Shown here: piece by piece, positions 38,738 to 49,952 of the stretch
Numbering within the stretch: position 1 is the stretch's first letter
How the letters are laid out: the number at the start of each line of letters is the position of its first letter
Source: Deinococcus ficus
GTDB taxonomy: Bacteria > Deinococcota > Deinococci > Deinococcales > Deinococcaceae
DNA: 64,000 nucleotides
Direction of reading: 5' to 3'
Assembly: GCF_003444775.1 (NCBI RefSeq)
Contig: NZ_CP021081.1
Span: 1,414,001-1,478,000, forward strand
Notes under the pieces: generated by a model
Told to the model about the DNA's origin: nothing
The model's database searches: none
Seen by the model: only the letters and a program-made list of their open reading frames with translations
Made by a program: the position numbers and the translations under genes

Positions 38738-39250
38738 ATGAGCGAACACGACCAGAAGGAGCTGACCCACGAGGAACGCATCGCGCAGATCGCCGGCATG
38801 ATCAAGGACATCAAGTTCGCGATGCTGACCGTGAGCACCGACGAGGGGCACCTGCACAGCCACCCCATGACGACCCAGCAGACAGAGTTCGACGGGGACG
38901 TGTGGTTCATCGGCAGCAGGAAGAGCGAGCAGGTGGCCTGCATGCGCGCCCGTCCGCAGGTGAACGTCAGCTACTCCAACCCCGGCAAGGGCCTGTACGT
39001 GAGTATCAACGGCACGGCCGCGCTGGTCGAGGACCCCGCGAAACTGGACGAGCTGTGGAGCGACTTCTACGAGGCGTACTTCCCGCAGGGCAAGACCGAC
39101 CCGGACATCCAGCTGATCCGCGTCAACGCGAACGGCGCGGAATTCTGGGAGAGTGACGGGAAGCTGCACACGCTGTTCGCGTTCGCCCGCCAGAAACTCA
39201 CCGGGAAGGGCGGCGACGACCTCGGCACGAACGAAACTGTGCGCCTCTAA
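38738..39250 (+). CDS. Pyridoxamine-phosphate-oxidase-fold stress protein (YdaG/GSP26-like)
   Basis: FMN-binding split-barrel protein of about 170 residues. KFAMLTVSTDEGHLHSHPMT begins the barrel; VWFIGSRKSEQVACMRARPQ and VSINGTAALVEDPAKL complete the family pattern of general stress protein 26. It is unlikely to be the vitamin B6 enzyme itself. A bidirectional terminator follows. It stands alone between the FAD oxidoreductase and the ompH genes. Confidence 0.85.
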   Translation: MSEHDQKELTHEERIAQIAGMIKDIKFAMLTVSTDEGHLHSHPMTTQQTEFDGDVWFIGSRKSEQVACMRARPQVNVSYSNPGKGLYVSINGTAALVEDPAKLDELWSDFYEAYFPQGKTDPDIQLIRVNANGAEFWESDGKLHTLFAFARQKLTGKGGDDLGTNETVRL

Positions 39251-39271
39251 CCAGCCCGACTCACACGAAAA

Positions 39272-39305
39272 GGACCCGGCCAGTGGCCGGGTCCCTGCTT
39301 TTGCT
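39272..39305. terminator. Terminator between stress protein gene and ompH paralogue
   Basis: GGACCCGGCC (39272-39281), loop AGT, GGCCGGGTCC (39285-39294), then CTGCTTTT on the plus strand. Confidence 0.8.
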
Positions 39306-39313
39306 CGGTGGCG

Positions 39314-39793
39314 TTACTTGAGGGCCTTGATGACGGCCGGCGTGAGGTCGGCGCCCGCGTTCGCGTACACCACGAGGTTGGATTGAGCCGCCACGCGCTG
39401 GTCCAGGATCACGGTGTAGCCGTTGGCCTTCGCGGTCTTGGCGACCACGGGGTTGAGCTTCGCGGCCAGCGGCTGCATGGCCTTGTTGATGGCCTGCATG
39501 TGGGAGCTCTGCGCCTGCGCGTACGCCTTCTGGGCGTTCTGCAGCGCCGTGATGTCCTTGGCGGCCTTGGTGGCGTTCGCGGTCTTGGCGAGGTTCTGGA
39601 TAGTTTTCTGACGGGCGGCCAGGTCACTGTCGGCCTTGGCAACGACGCTCAGATAGTTGGCGCTGCCGGACATGGCCTTCACGGCTGCCTGAACGTTCAG
39701 GTACCCGAGCTTGCCCTTGGGGGTCTGGGCCTGGGGGGCGACGGCGACGAGCGGAAGGAGCAGCAGGGGCAGGAAACGTTTGTTCAGAGTCAT
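39314..39793 (-). CDS. OmpH/Skp-family periplasmic chaperone, second paralogue
   Basis: Secreted helical chaperone for outer-membrane proteins. Signal peptide RFLPLLLLPLVAVAPQAQ, then KLGYLNVQAAVKAM, a coiled-coil arm rich in Ala, Lys and Gln (about 45-120) and the C-terminal GYTVILDQRVAAQSNLVVYA strand characteristic of OmpH. 159 residues. GAGGA lies upstream of the ATG. It follows its paralogue by 85 nt, same strand. Confidence 0.85.
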   Translation of the reverse strand: MTLNKRFLPLLLLPLVAVAPQAQTPKGKLGYLNVQAAVKAMSGSANYLSVVAKADSDLAARQKTIQNLAKTANATKAAKDITALQNAQKAYAQAQSSHMQAINKAMQPLAAKLNPVVAKTAKANGYTVILDQRVAAQSNLVVYANAGADLTPAVIKALK

Positions 39794-39878
39794 GAGTGGG
39801 TCCTCGGGGTTTCTTTAGGTTGGCCCTGAAAGGCAGCGCCCCGCGCGAGGCGGGGACGCAGGCTCAGGATTGTGAGGG

Positions 39879-40376
39879 TTACTTGATGTTCTTCTGGGCG
39901 GCGGCGGTCAGGTCGGTGCTGTCGTCGGCGTACACGACGAGGCCGCTGCTGGCCGCGACGGCGCGGTCCATCACGACGCTGTAGCCGTTGGCCTTCGCGG
40001 CGGCCGAGATCGCGGTGTCCACGACCTTGGTGGCGGCCTCCATCTTCGTGGACAGGGCCTGCACCTGCTTGGCGGCGGCCTGGGCCTTGGCCTGGTAGGT
40101 GGCGTTCAGCTGGTTGAGTTTTTCCTTCTCGGCGGCGGTGGCGGCATTGCCCTTGGCGATGATCGCGTTGGCCTGCTTCTGCAGGTCGGCGGTTTCCGTC
40201 TTGAGCTTGTTCTCGATCGCGCGGGCTTCCTTGGGGCCGGCCTGGGTCTGCAGGAGGCCGTCCACGTCCACGAAGCCGATCTTCTGAGCGGGCGTCTGGG
40301 CGTGGGGGGCGAGGGAACCGAGACCGAAAGCCGCGACGAGGGCGACAGGGGCGAGCGCTTTGGCGTTCACTTTCAT
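39879..40376 (-). CDS. OmpH/Skp-family periplasmic chaperone, first paralogue
   Basis: 165-residue secreted Skp-like protein. Signal peptide ending [12 protein letters not shown], then [17 protein letters not shown], an Ala/Lys/Gln-rich coiled coil, and [20 protein letters not shown], near-parallel to the downstream paralogue. ATG at 40376 has TACGGT 7 nt upstream. The pair fits the Deinococcus double-membrane envelope, but bamA and lpx genes, the usual neighbours of skp, are absent from the window. Confidence 0.87.
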   Translation of the reverse strand: MKVNAKALAPVALVAAFGLGSLAPHAQTPAQKIGFVDVDGLLQTQAGPKEARAIENKLKTETADLQKQANAIIAKGNAATAAEKEKLNQLNATYQAKAQAAAKQVQALSTKMEAATKVVDTAISAAAKANGYSVVMDRAVAASSGLVVYADDSTDLTAAAQKNIK

Positions 40377-40524
40377 GAGGGGCACCGTACCATGGTGATT
40401 TCTGAGCCGAATGAAGGGGAGCAGGGGCTGTCTGAACGGCGCATCACCTGCCGGTCAGACAGTGTCGGGGTCGTCCGGACGGGGGTGGGACGACACGGAA
40501 ACGCACAGGCCATACAATCGGGGC

Positions 40525-41151
40525 ATGCTCGTACGCGACTGGATGACGAAGGACCCGATCACTGTCTCCCCCGACACGACCGTGATGGAGGCGTTGCAGA
40601 TCATCAAGGAACACGGCTTCCGGCGTCTGCCGATCATGAAAGGCGGCGAGCTGATCGGCATCGCCACCCGCAAGGACCTGAAAGACGCCATGCCCAGCAA
40701 GGCCACCACCCTGAGCGTGTGGGAACTCAACTACATGCTCAGCAAGCTGACGGTGGCCGAGGTGATGAGCCGCCCGGTCGTGACCGCGCACGAGGACGAG
40801 TACATGGAAGACGCCGCGCTGCGCATGCTGGAGCACCGCGTGGGCGGCCTGCCCGTGCTGAACCAGGCGGGCCGGGTGACTGGGGTGATCACCACGCGTG
40901 ACGTGCTGCGCGCCTTCACCGACATCCTGGGCATGCGCGAGGGCGGCCAGCGCCTCACGCTGGAGATGCCGGACGTGCCCGGCAGCCTGGAGCGCGCCAC
41001 GCAGGCCGTCATGCCCAGCAACATCATCAGTGTCGCCACGTACGACGCGGACGGCCCCGGCGGGAACCGCCGCTTCGTGCTGCGCGTGGGGGGCGAGGGC
41101 GTGGAGGGCGTGCGTGCCCGCGTCGAGGCGGCCGGCATCAAGGTGCTGTAA
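40525..41151 (+). CDS. CBS-pair and ACT domain protein
   Basis: Two CBS domains in tandem (about residues 7-60 and 73-128: [19 protein letters not shown] and [20 protein letters not shown]) followed by an ACT-like domain from about 140 ([20 protein letters not shown]). It should sense adenine nucleotides and an amino acid or similar ligand; related proteins are called AcuB-like. 208 residues. ATG at 40525 has TACAAT 6 nt upstream, so the longer upstream frame is rejected. Partner unknown. Confidence 0.9.
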   Translation: MLVRDWMTKDPITVSPDTTVMEALQIIKEHGFRRLPIMKGGELIGIATRKDLKDAMPSKATTLSVWELNYMLSKLTVAEVMSRPVVTAHEDEYMEDAALRMLEHRVGGLPVLNQAGRVTGVITTRDVLRAFTDILGMREGGQRLTLEMPDVPGSLERATQAVMPSNIISVATYDADGPGGNRRFVLRVGGEGVEGVRARVEAAGIKVL

Positions 41152-41166
41152 GCGCTGAACCCAAAG

Positions 41167-41195
41167 GGGCGCCGGGTTGTGATAACCCGGCGCCC
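41167..41195. terminator. Bidirectional terminator after CBS-ACT gene
   Basis: GGGCGCCGGGTT (41167-41178) pairs perfectly with AACCCGGCGCCC (41184-41195), loop GTGAT. Convergent genes lie on both sides. Confidence 0.75.
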
Positions 41196-41212
41196 GTGCA
41201 TTTCGGAAGGGT

Positions 41213-41746
41213 TCAGGCCTCGCGGCCCCCGTGGCGGGCGGCGGCGGCGTCCACGGCCGCACGGTCCACGTTGTCCTCCACGGCGACCAGGCGGTTGTCG
41301 TTCACGGCGGCCGCGTTGAGGCGGTCGTAGTGATCGTCGTCCAGGTCGTAGTCGGTGTGGCGTTCCAGGGCGGTGCGGCGGGCGTGTTCCTCGTTGCCGT
41401 CACCGTGCAGGGCGGCATCGGTCATGCCGGCGGTAGCGCCGATGCCGAGGCCCAGGATCACGGGAATCGCCGCGAGGCCGCCGGTGGCCGCGACGACCGC
41501 GCCGGCAGCGAGGCCGGCCGCCGTGCCGATCGCGCCGCCCTTCAGGGCGCCGCCGACCATCTCACCGGTGTCGCCGCCGCCGTCCACGACTTCGGTGGTG
41601 ACGGTCTGCGTGGTGGTGCCGGTGGTGACGGGCGTCCGGCGGCGGAAGCTGGCCGTCTGGATGTCCTGCTGGATCAGGTTCTGGCTGCGGAGGTCAGCGA
41701 TGAAGGCGTCGGCCTGGGCACTGCTGGGGAACACGAAATGTCTCAT
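41213..41746 (-). CDS. Glycine-zipper membrane-associated stress protein candidate
   Basis: 177 residues. The first 35 residues (MRHFVFPSSAQADAFIADLR) resemble the short domain found in general stress protein 17M-like proteins. A central Gly/Ala-rich stretch GGALKGGAIGTAAGLAAGAV and ATGGLAAIPVILGLGIGATAG forms glycine-zipper hydrophobic helices. The C-terminal third is acidic and hydrophilic (DYDLDDDHYDRLNAAA). ATG at 41746 has CACAAT 7 nt upstream. Possibly inserts into membranes. Exact function unknown. Confidence 0.65.
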   Translation of the reverse strand: MRHFVFPSSAQADAFIADLRSQNLIQQDIQTASFRRRTPVTTGTTTQTVTTEVVDGGGDTGEMVGGALKGGAIGTAAGLAAGAVVAATGGLAAIPVILGLGIGATAGMTDAALHGDGNEEHARRTALERHTDYDLDDDHYDRLNAAAVNDNRLVAVEDNVDRAAVDAAAARHGGREA

Positions 41747-41865
41747 GGGGGCCATTGTGTCCGGGTGGGCAACCTCGGCCGTGAGCGGGCCGACAAGGGC
41801 CGTTCAGGAAGCCGTGAGGATTCCTCCACACTCGCGCCGCCCGGGGAGGGCGTGTGGTACGGCAC

Positions 41866-43047
41866 TCAGCCCAGCGTGGCCCAGGCCGCACCCACGGCCG
41901 CACCACGCGTGAACGGCACGCCCAGGGACGTGAAGGCGTCCTCCAGGATGCCGGCGATGCCCAGGGCGTCGTAGCGGTCGCTGTAGCCCATGGTGCTGAC
42001 CCGGAACACGCTATCCTCGTGGGGGGCCTGACCGGGCAGGGCGCGTTGTCCCATGCCCGCCAGCGCGCCCGCGATGGCCCGCCCGGTCAGGCCGGGGGGT
42101 GGGGTGAGGACCGCCACGGCCGGGCTGGTCCGCGTCGCCCACGCGGGGGCACCCAGGGCGGTCCCGGCGGCGATCAGGGCGTCCGTCTTGCGGCGCTGCT
42201 CGGCCCACAGGACCTCCAGGGGCACGCTGAGCAGGCGGTCCAGGGCCGCGCTCAGGGCGTACATCAGGTTGATGGCCGGCGTCTGCGGGGTGTTCCCGGC
42301 CTTCTGCCCGGCGAGTTCCCGGGTCAGGTCCAGGTAGAAGCCGCGCGGGGTGTCGCGGATCATCCGAGCCTGCACCTCGGGGCTGAACAGCACGAAGCCC
42401 AGGCCGGGGGGGGTGGCGGTGCCCTTCTGGCTGCCGGACACGATCACGTCCACGCCCCAGGCGGCGGGGCGCAGTTCCGCGACGCCGTAACTGGTGATGC
42501 AGTCGGCGATGACGATCAGGTCGGGGTTGGCGGCCTTCGCGGCGCGGGTGATGGCTTCCAGGTCGTGAAGGGCGCCGGTGCTGGTCTCGCTGTGCGTGAT
42601 GGTCAGGGTGTGCGCGTCCTGGCAGGCGCCGGCGATCTCGTCGGCATCCAGCAGCGCACCCCAGGGACGCGCGACGCGGTGCGTGTCGTAGCCGAGCCGG
42701 GCGGCCATCTCGCCCCAGCGTTCGCTGAACTTGCCGGCCTGGGCGTTCACGACCTTCGCGCCAACCGGGGTGGTGCTGACCAGCGCGCCCTCGAAGGCAC
42801 CGGTGCCGCTGCTGGTGGTGATCACGGCGTCGTAGGGGTCGCCGAGCAGCGCGGTGAGTTTCGCGCGGGCTTCCATCAGTTTCTCGATGCCGGCCTGCGC
42901 GCGGTGGTGCATCTGCGGCTGCGCGAGTTCCAGCAGCACGCGCGGGTCCACCTCCACCGGGCCGGGGGCGATCAGGCGGGGGCGGTGCAGGGGCGTGTAC
43001 GCGGGGAGGTCGGGCTGGGTGGTGGGGGCGGGGGCAACCTGGGTCAT
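41866..43047 (-). CDS. Class V aminotransferase, probable phosphoserine aminotransferase
   Basis: PLP fold-type I enzyme of the serine/alanine-glyoxylate aminotransferase group. Lys in [17 protein letters not shown] binds PLP and [10 protein letters not shown] holds the Asp; [13 protein letters not shown] binds the phosphate. 393 residues. It follows serA by 17 nt on the same strand, so it most likely performs the serine-pathway transamination of 3-phosphohydroxypyruvate, as reported for similar class V enzymes in some archaea. By sequence alone alanine-glyoxylate activity is equally possible. Confidence 0.85.
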   Translation of the reverse strand: MTQVAPAPTTQPDLPAYTPLHRPRLIAPGPVEVDPRVLLELAQPQMHHRAQAGIEKLMEARAKLTALLGDPYDAVITTSSGTGAFEGALVSTTPVGAKVVNAQAGKFSERWGEMAARLGYDTHRVARPWGALLDADEIAGACQDAHTLTITHSETSTGALHDLEAITRAAKAANPDLIVIADCITSYGVAELRPAAWGVDVIVSGSQKGTATPPGLGFVLFSPEVQARMIRDTPRGFYLDLTRELAGQKAGNTPQTPAINLMYALSAALDRLLSVPLEVLWAEQRRKTDALIAAGTALGAPAWATRTSPAVAVLTPPPGLTGRAIAGALAGMGQRALPGQAPHEDSVFRVSTMGYSDRYDALGIAGILEDAFTSLGVPFTRGAAVGAAWATLG

Positions 43048-43064
43048 GGGGTCTCCGGCGGGCC

Positions 43065-44708
<1,644 letters not shown>

Positions 44709-44827
44709 ACCGGACAGCCTACGGGGCGGGGGGCCCCCCGGCGCGCCGCGTGGCTAGACGGAACTCCGCAGGTGACTGGACAAACCACAGGGTCCGGACA
44801 GCCTGGGGCCTCTGCGGCTGCCAGGGG

Positions 44828-45448
44828 TCAGAAGTCCGCGTTCACCTGCAGGGCGGCCTTCAGGTCCCGGCGGAACGCGGCCGGCCGGACCTCCCGCACG
44901 CCCAGCCGGGCGACGTGCTCGTTCTGGATCTGCGCGTCCAGCAGCGTGAACCCCCGCGCGTGCAGGTGCGCGGCCAGGTGGACCAGGGCGGCCTTGCTGG
45001 CGTTTGTGACGCGGTGGAACTTGCTCTCGGCGAAGAACACGCCGCCCAGCGCGATACCCAGCACCCCGCCGGCCAGGGCCCCGCCCCGCCACACCTCGAA
45101 GGAGTGCGCCAAGCCGGTGGCGTGCAGGTGAGCGTACAGGGCGCTCAGCGGCGGGGAGATCCACTCGCCGTCGCGCGGGGGGCTGCCGGGCAGTACGCCC
45201 CGGCAGCCCAGGACCACGTCCGCGAAGGCGGTGTCCGTGCGCGGCTCGAAGTGCTTCAGGTCGCGCTGGAGACGCCGAGGCACGTGCAGGCCGTCCCCGG
45301 GGGTAAGCGGGACCACGGCCCGGGTCTCCACGGTGTAGAACTGCACGCCCTCGCCGTTGTCCATCAGGAAGCCGCCCTCCGCGTACGCGCGGGCGACCTC
45401 CCGCGTGATGGGGTCCGGGTGGGTCAGGAAGGCGGCCGCGGTGGGCAT
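44828..45448 (-). CDS. aat: Leucyl/phenylalanyl-tRNA-protein transferase
   Basis: Transfers Leu or Phe to proteins with N-terminal Arg or Lys, marking them for ClpS/ClpAP. The GNAT-like fold is recognised by FADVVLGCRGVLPGSPPRDG, WISPPLSALYAHLHATGLAHSFE (first twenty WISPPLSALYAHLHATGLAH) and FHRVTNASKAALVHLA, ending with LLDAQIQNEHVARLG. 206 residues, with a shortened N-terminal domain compared with E. coli. It begins 5 nt after the thioesterase gene stop, so the two are co-transcribed. Confidence 0.88.
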   Translation of the reverse strand: MPTAAAFLTHPDPITREVARAYAEGGFLMDNGEGVQFYTVETRAVVPLTPGDGLHVPRRLQRDLKHFEPRTDTAFADVVLGCRGVLPGSPPRDGEWISPPLSALYAHLHATGLAHSFEVWRGGALAGGVLGIALGGVFFAESKFHRVTNASKAALVHLAAHLHARGFTLLDAQIQNEHVARLGVREVRPAAFRRDLKAALQVNADF

Positions 45449-45453
45449 GGGGG

Positions 45454-45882
45454 TCAGCCTCTGGGGTACAGCACGGCCTGCGTGCAGCGGAACAGAGCGA
45501 TCACGCGGCCCTGGGCGCCCCGGACCTCGGCGTCCCAGACCTGGGTGGTGCGGCCGGTGTGCACGGGCCGGGCCTCGCAGGTGATCACGCCGTCCCGCGC
45601 GGTGCCCAGGTGGTTGCTCTTGAGTTCGATGGTGGTGAAACTCTCGGCGCCCTCCGGCAGGTGCAGTCTGGTGCCGTAGCCGCAGGTGGTGTCGGCCAGG
45701 GCGATCACGCTGGCGGCGTGCAGGAAGCCGTTCGGGGCAAGCAGCTCGCGGCGCACCGTGAGTTCCGTGCGGAGCACCTCGTACGACACGTGCGTATAAC
45801 GCAGGCCGATCAGGCCGGGCAGGTACCCCTCGCCGCGGGCGTTCAGGTCGTCCAGGGTGGGGAGAGGCGGGCGGGCAGTCAT
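45454..45882 (-). CDS. PaaI-type hotdog thioesterase
   Basis: Hotdog-fold acyl-CoA thioesterase, 142 residues. LIGLRYTHVSYEVLRTELTV, PNGFLHAASVIALADTTCGY (the central helix, in which a catalytic Asp is expected) and FTTIELKSNHLGTA match the PaaI/YbaW group. TACCCT lies 7 nt before the ATG. Upstream of aat in the same transcript. The natural acyl-CoA is unknown. Confidence 0.85.
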   Translation of the reverse strand: MTARPPLPTLDDLNARGEGYLPGLIGLRYTHVSYEVLRTELTVRRELLAPNGFLHAASVIALADTTCGYGTRLHLPEGAESFTTIELKSNHLGTARDGVITCEARPVHTGRTTQVWDAEVRGAQGRVIALFRCTQAVLYPRG

Positions 45883-45895
45883 GCGTCCCAGGGTA

Positions 45896-47014
45896 TCAGC
45901 GGGGCCACAGGCGGTTCATCCAGCCGGCTGGGTTGGTGCTCTCGCCGCGCACGCGCATCTCCAGGTGCAGGTGCGGTCCGGCGCTGAGGCCGGTGGTGCC
46001 CACCTCCCCGAGTTTCTGCCCGCGCGTGACCTTCTGGCCGGGTTTCACGACCACTCGGCTCTGGTGGAAGTACAGGCTGGTCAGGCCGGCGCCGTGGTCG
46101 ATCACGACCAGGCCGCCACGCACGGTGTACATGCCGGCCATGACGACCGTGCCGTCGTTCACGGCCAGGACCGGCGTACCGGTCCTGGCGGGGTAGTCGG
46201 TGCCGTAGTGGTAGGTGATGTCGCTGCCGGCCACGTACGTGCGCGGCTGCCCGAAGCCGCTGCTGGTGGCCTTGGCGCCCTTCAGGGCGGGCGCGAAGGG
46301 TCTGGTCCAGGCCTGCGGGGTGCGGCGCTCGTAGGCGCGGTTCACGGCGGCGTCCTCGGCTTCCTTCTTGGGGTCCTTGAGCAGCCCGCCGATCTTCGGG
46401 GGGAGGTTCAGGTGCTGGATCGGCTGGTCCAGGCCCCGGACGGGAATGCGGCCGCGGATGAGCTCCCCGCCCACCATGACCTCGTACACCACGGGCGTGG
46501 TCTTGCCCAGCACCACGCGCCCCAGCACGAGGTACTCGCCTGCGCCGCCCACGGGCTTCAGGACCTCGTTGGGCTTGCGCACGTCCTCGCCCACTTCGCT
46601 GGGGAAGCGGACGGTGGCCTGCCCCGCCCGCGCCCCGCTGAGCCGGACCACGAAGGCGTCCCCCATGCGCAGGCTGTCCGGCACCTGGATGTTCACGCCG
46701 GCAATCCGGGCGTCCGGGGCGGTGGGGCGCAGCTGTTCTTCCGGCAGCGGAGCCGGGCGTGGGGCGGCGGGCGTGGGCGCCGGGGCCGGCACGGGTGTAC
46801 CGGCCGGGGTGGTCAGGGTGGCCTCGCCGGGCACGCGCAGCACCTGACCGACCTCCAGGGTGGTGCTGGTCAGGTTGTTCAGCCGCTGCAGGTCGGTCAC
46901 GGTCGTGCCGTACCGCCGGGCGATGGAGTACAGGGTGTCGCCGGTCTTCACGGTGTACGCGCCGGCCCCCCCGGCCAGCAGGGCGCCGAGCAGCAGCCAC
47001 TTGCGCAGAATCAT
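45896..47014 (-). CDS. LysM and M23 zinc peptidase, cell-wall endopeptidase
   Basis: Secreted peptidoglycan hydrolase or divisome/envelope factor. Signal peptide RKWLLLGALLAGGAGA, then one LysM domain (TVKTGDTLYSIARRYGTTVT), a Pro/Ala-rich linker, a beta-rich middle domain and a C-terminal M23 domain. Zinc ligands are visible: H and D in TYHYGTDYP, and HxH in GPHLHLEMR. 372 residues from the ATG at 47014, with TACGCT 7 nt upstream. The full ligand set suggests an active DD-endopeptidase, not an EnvC-like inactive activator. Confidence 0.92.
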   Translation of the reverse strand: MILRKWLLLGALLAGGAGAYTVKTGDTLYSIARRYGTTVTDLQRLNNLTSTTLEVGQVLRVPGEATLTTPAGTPVPAPAPTPAAPRPAPLPEEQLRPTAPDARIAGVNIQVPDSLRMGDAFVVRLSGARAGQATVRFPSEVGEDVRKPNEVLKPVGGAGEYLVLGRVVLGKTTPVVYEVMVGGELIRGRIPVRGLDQPIQHLNLPPKIGGLLKDPKKEAEDAAVNRAYERRTPQAWTRPFAPALKGAKATSSGFGQPRTYVAGSDITYHYGTDYPARTGTPVLAVNDGTVVMAGMYTVRGGLVVIDHGAGLTSLYFHQSRVVVKPGQKVTRGQKLGEVGTTGLSAGPHLHLEMRVRGESTNPAGWMNRLWPR

Positions 47015-47236
47015 GGCTGACAGCGTAAACGCTGGGCGTGAGAAGGGGCCACCCCGCACCAGGGCGGAGCTTCCTAAACGGGCTGTCAAGAACAGCCCAA
47101 GGGGACGCGCCCGCCACTTAACCCAGTCCACGCTCCGTTCGCAGGTGGGGGCGGCAGGCTGGAAGGCATCTCAGGGGGCCGATTTGCGGCCCGGCGCGGC
47201 CGGCGTTTCCGGCGGTTCTCTCCTCCGGACGTACGA

Positions 47237-47692
47237 ATGACTGCCCAGATCTCCCCTTCCGACGCGCCCAGCTGTCCGCCCATCAACATCCTGCTGGTGG
47301 AGGACAGCGAGGCCGATATCGAACTGACCCGCGAGGCCTTTCAGGCCGCGCAGATCGCCAACGTGATGCACGTCGCCCGTGACGGCGTGGAGGCCCTGGA
47401 ACTGCTGCAGTCCGGGCCTGAACTGGACTACCGCCCGGACCTGATCCTGCTGGACATCAACATGCCGCGCATGAACGGCCTGGAACTTCTGAACGTGCTC
47501 AAGACCGACCCGGCGCTGCGCACCATCCCGGTGGTGGTCCTGACGACCAGCAGCGCCGAAGAGGATATCCTGCGGTCCTACCAGTCGCACGCGGCGAGCT
47601 ACGTGGTCAAGCCCATCGACTTCGAGCAGTTCTTCTCGGCGATTCAGGCCCTGGGGCGGTACATGCTCACCATCGTCCGCCTGCCCGGCTGA
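47237..47692 (+). CDS. Stand-alone response regulator (Rcp1-type receiver)
   Basis: Single receiver domain without output domain. Acidic pair Glu22/Asp23 in LLVEDSEADIE, phospho-acceptor Asp73 in LILLDINMPRMNG, Thr103/104 and Lys125 in YVVKPIDFEQF. The NMPRMNGLELL wording is like the phytochrome-associated Rcp1 group, whose partners are bacteriophytochrome kinases. 151 residues. No histidine kinase is in the window, so the partner must lie elsewhere. Confidence 0.9.
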   Translation: MTAQISPSDAPSCPPINILLVEDSEADIELTREAFQAAQIANVMHVARDGVEALELLQSGPELDYRPDLILLDINMPRMNGLELLNVLKTDPALRTIPVVVLTTSSAEEDILRSYQSHAASYVVKPIDFEQFFSAIQALGRYMLTIVRLPG

Positions 47693-47705
47693 CCCCGGGG
47701 GGCCC

Positions 47706-48491
47706 TCAGCGCGCCTGCCGCCGGCACTCGAACATCACGAGGGCGGCGGCGGTCGCCACGTTCAGGCTGTCCGCACTCCCGGCCGCGTACATGGGAATGC
47801 TGACCGCCTGATCCGTCTGCCGCCAGGATTCGGGCAGGCCCTCGTGTTCGGTGCCGAACAGCAGCGCCACCCGCCCGGTCAGGTCCGCGTCCCAGTAGGT
47901 GCGGGGGGCGTCGGGCGTGCAGGCCACCGTGCGGAAGCCGTGGGCGCGCAGCCACTCCAGCGCCGCGTCCTCGGGCAGGGCGGCCACCGGCACCCGGAAC
48001 ACGCTGCCCTGACTGGCGCGGATCACGTTCGGGCTGTACGGGTCCGCGCCGCGCCCCAGCACGATCACCGCGTGCGCGCCGGCGGCGTCGGCGGTGCGCA
48101 GGATGGCGCCCACGTTTCCGGGCTTCTCGAGGCCGTGCAGCAGCACGACCACCGCGTCGGCGCCGGGCTCCGGCAGGACCGGCGCGGGCGTAGGGAACAC
48201 GGCGAGCAGGCCGTCCGGGTTCTCCCGACCACTCACCTTCTCGAAGGCGGGGCGGGACAGTTCCGTCACGCCGGCCAGGGAGGCGGCGGTGGCCGCGGCG
48301 TCCGGGCTGTGCAGCGCGGGGCAGCTGAACACCGCCTGGGGGTTCAGGCCGGCCTGGAGGGCGCGGGCAATCTCGCGCCCTCCCTCCACGAGGATCACGC
48401 CGTGCGCCTCGCGGTCCCGGCGGGCGCGGAGTTTCACGAGGTGCTTGACCTGGGGGTTCTGCAGGGAGGTGATCACGTCCGGACCGCTCAT
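47706..48491 (-). CDS. TrmH/SpoU-family RNA 2'-O-methyltransferase
   Basis: Knotted SPOUT methyltransferase. An N-terminal RNA-binding part ([20 protein letters not shown]) precedes the knot domain with motif 1 [20 protein letters not shown], motif 2 [12 protein letters not shown] and motif 3 [20 protein letters not shown]. 261 residues from the ATG at 48491, which has TCTAAT 7 nt upstream. Target could be 23S rRNA, as for RlmB-like enzymes, or tRNA; sequence alone does not decide. Confidence 0.9.
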   Translation of the reverse strand: MSGPDVITSLQNPQVKHLVKLRARRDREAHGVILVEGGREIARALQAGLNPQAVFSCPALHSPDAAATAASLAGVTELSRPAFEKVSGRENPDGLLAVFPTPAPVLPEPGADAVVVLLHGLEKPGNVGAILRTADAAGAHAVIVLGRGADPYSPNVIRASQGSVFRVPVAALPEDAALEWLRAHGFRTVACTPDAPRTYWDADLTGRVALLFGTEHEGLPESWRQTDQAVSIPMYAAGSADSLNVATAAALVMFECRRQAR

Positions 48492-48536
48492 CCCGGCCAT
48501 TAGAACACGCGCCCCGGGGCGGGCTAGGCTGGGGGC

Positions 48537-48923
48537 ATGGTCCTGCCCCACCCGCCCTTCAAGCCCTGCCCGTGCGGGTCCGGGCGCAGCTACCAGGCGT
48601 GCTGCCGGCCCGCCCACACGGGCGAGCGGCCCGCCCCGACCGCGGAGGCGCTGATGCGCTCGCGGTACGCGGCGTTCGCGCTGCAGGACGAGCCGTACCT
48701 GCGGCGGACCTGGCACCCGGACACCTGCCCCGCCGACCTGGACCTGGCGGACGGCACGCGGTACCTGGACCTCACGGTGCACGACGCGGGCGAGGACTGG
48801 GTGAACTTCACGGCGCGCCTGGGCCTGCCGGGCGGCGGACGGGCCAAGTTGCGCGAACGCAGCCGCTTCGTGCGCCTGAACGGGGCGTGGGTGTACCTGG
48901 ACGGCGACGTCCAGGACGGGTGA
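48537..48923 (+). CDS. YchJ-family SEC-C motif protein
   Basis: 128-residue protein beginning with a SEC-C zinc motif [13 protein letters not shown] (residues 11-23), then a NTF2-like part [18 protein letters not shown] characteristic of YchJ. Possible ribosome- or SecA-associated role; function not established. TAGGCT lies 6 nt before the ATG. Divergent from the TrmH gene, 45 nt apart. Confidence 0.85.
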   Translation: MVLPHPPFKPCPCGSGRSYQACCRPAHTGERPAPTAEALMRSRYAAFALQDEPYLRRTWHPDTCPADLDLADGTRYLDLTVHDAGEDWVNFTARLGLPGGGRAKLRERSRFVRLNGAWVYLDGDVQDG

Positions 48924-48985
48924 GGCGCGGCTGGACCGGCTGGCAGCGCCGGCAACCCTGAGGGCGCGGGAAGCGTACCGGTGGC

Positions 48986-49930
48986 ATGACGAACGACCTC
49001 TCCGGCAAGAGCACCCCGTCCGTGTCCCTGCGTCTGCCCCGCGCGCCCCGCAGCCTGGGGTGGGGGGTGGGCGGCCTGATCGTGGCGGGCCTGCTGGTCG
49101 GGCAGGCGGTGCGGGTGATTCCGGCCGGGTACGTGGGCGTGGTGTTCAGCGCCGTGAGCGGCGTGAAGCCCTCGCCCTTGCAGGAAGGCATTCACCTCGT
49201 GGTGCCGTTCGTGGACCACGTGACGCTGTACGACGCGCGGCTGCAGGAGGTGACGCTCGGCAAGGGCACGCAGAGCGGCGACGAGGACGCGATCCGCGCC
49301 CGCAGCAAGGAGGGCCTGGACATCACGGCGGACGTCACCGTGAACTTCCACCTGAACCGCGCGCAGGCGGCCGTGCTGCACAAGGAACTGGGCCGCAACT
49401 ACCTGGAGACCGTGGTGCGTCCTCAGGTGCGCAGCAAGGTCCGCGACGCGATCGGGCAGTTCAACGCCGCGGACCTGATCAGCACGGAGCGGCAGGCGGT
49501 GGAGGCCAGCATCACCAAGTCCCTGGCGGAGGTGTTCGGGCGCAACAACCTGCTGCTGGACTCGGTGCTGCTGCGCGAGCTGCGCATCCCGGAGAGTGTC
49601 GCCAAGGCCATCGAGCAGAAGCAGACGGCCGAGCAGCAGGTGGCGGTGGAACGCAACCGGCTGCAGCAGGCGGAGATCAGCGCCAAGCGCGCGGTGGTGG
49701 AGGCCGAGGGTGAGGCGAAGGCCTCGGTCGCCAAGGCCCGCGGGGAAGCCGAGGCGCTGTCCCTGCGCGGCCGGGCCCTGCGGGAAAACCCGCAGCTGAT
49801 CCAGTTGACGGTGGCGGAGAAGCTCTCGCCCGGAATCCGCACGGTGATGCTGCCCAGCGACGGGAACTTCCTGCTGAACCTCGAATCCCTCACGCCAGCC
49901 ACGCCCGCCCCGGCGAAGTCCGGGCAGTGA
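48986..49930 (+). CDS. SPFH-domain (prohibitin-like) membrane protein
   Basis: Membrane-anchored scaffold of the stomatin/prohibitin/flotillin/HflK-C class. One helix (about 27-45) is followed by an SPFH domain, with [20 protein letters not shown], and a coiled coil [20 protein letters not shown] with [17 protein letters not shown]. It probably forms oligomeric rings in the membrane that organise proteases or lipid domains. 314 residues. A small membrane-anchored partner gene starts 22 nt after the stop. Confidence 0.88.
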   Translation: MTNDLSGKSTPSVSLRLPRAPRSLGWGVGGLIVAGLLVGQAVRVIPAGYVGVVFSAVSGVKPSPLQEGIHLVVPFVDHVTLYDARLQEVTLGKGTQSGDEDAIRARSKEGLDITADVTVNFHLNRAQAAVLHKELGRNYLETVVRPQVRSKVRDAIGQFNAADLISTERQAVEASITKSLAEVFGRNNLLLDSVLLRELRIPESVAKAIEQKQTAEQQVAVERNRLQQAEISAKRAVVEAEGEAKASVAKARGEAEALSLRGRALRENPQLIQLTVAEKLSPGIRTVMLPSDGNFLLNLESLTPATPAPAKSGQ

Positions 49931-49952
49931 CGGCGCGGCCTAAGATGGGGTC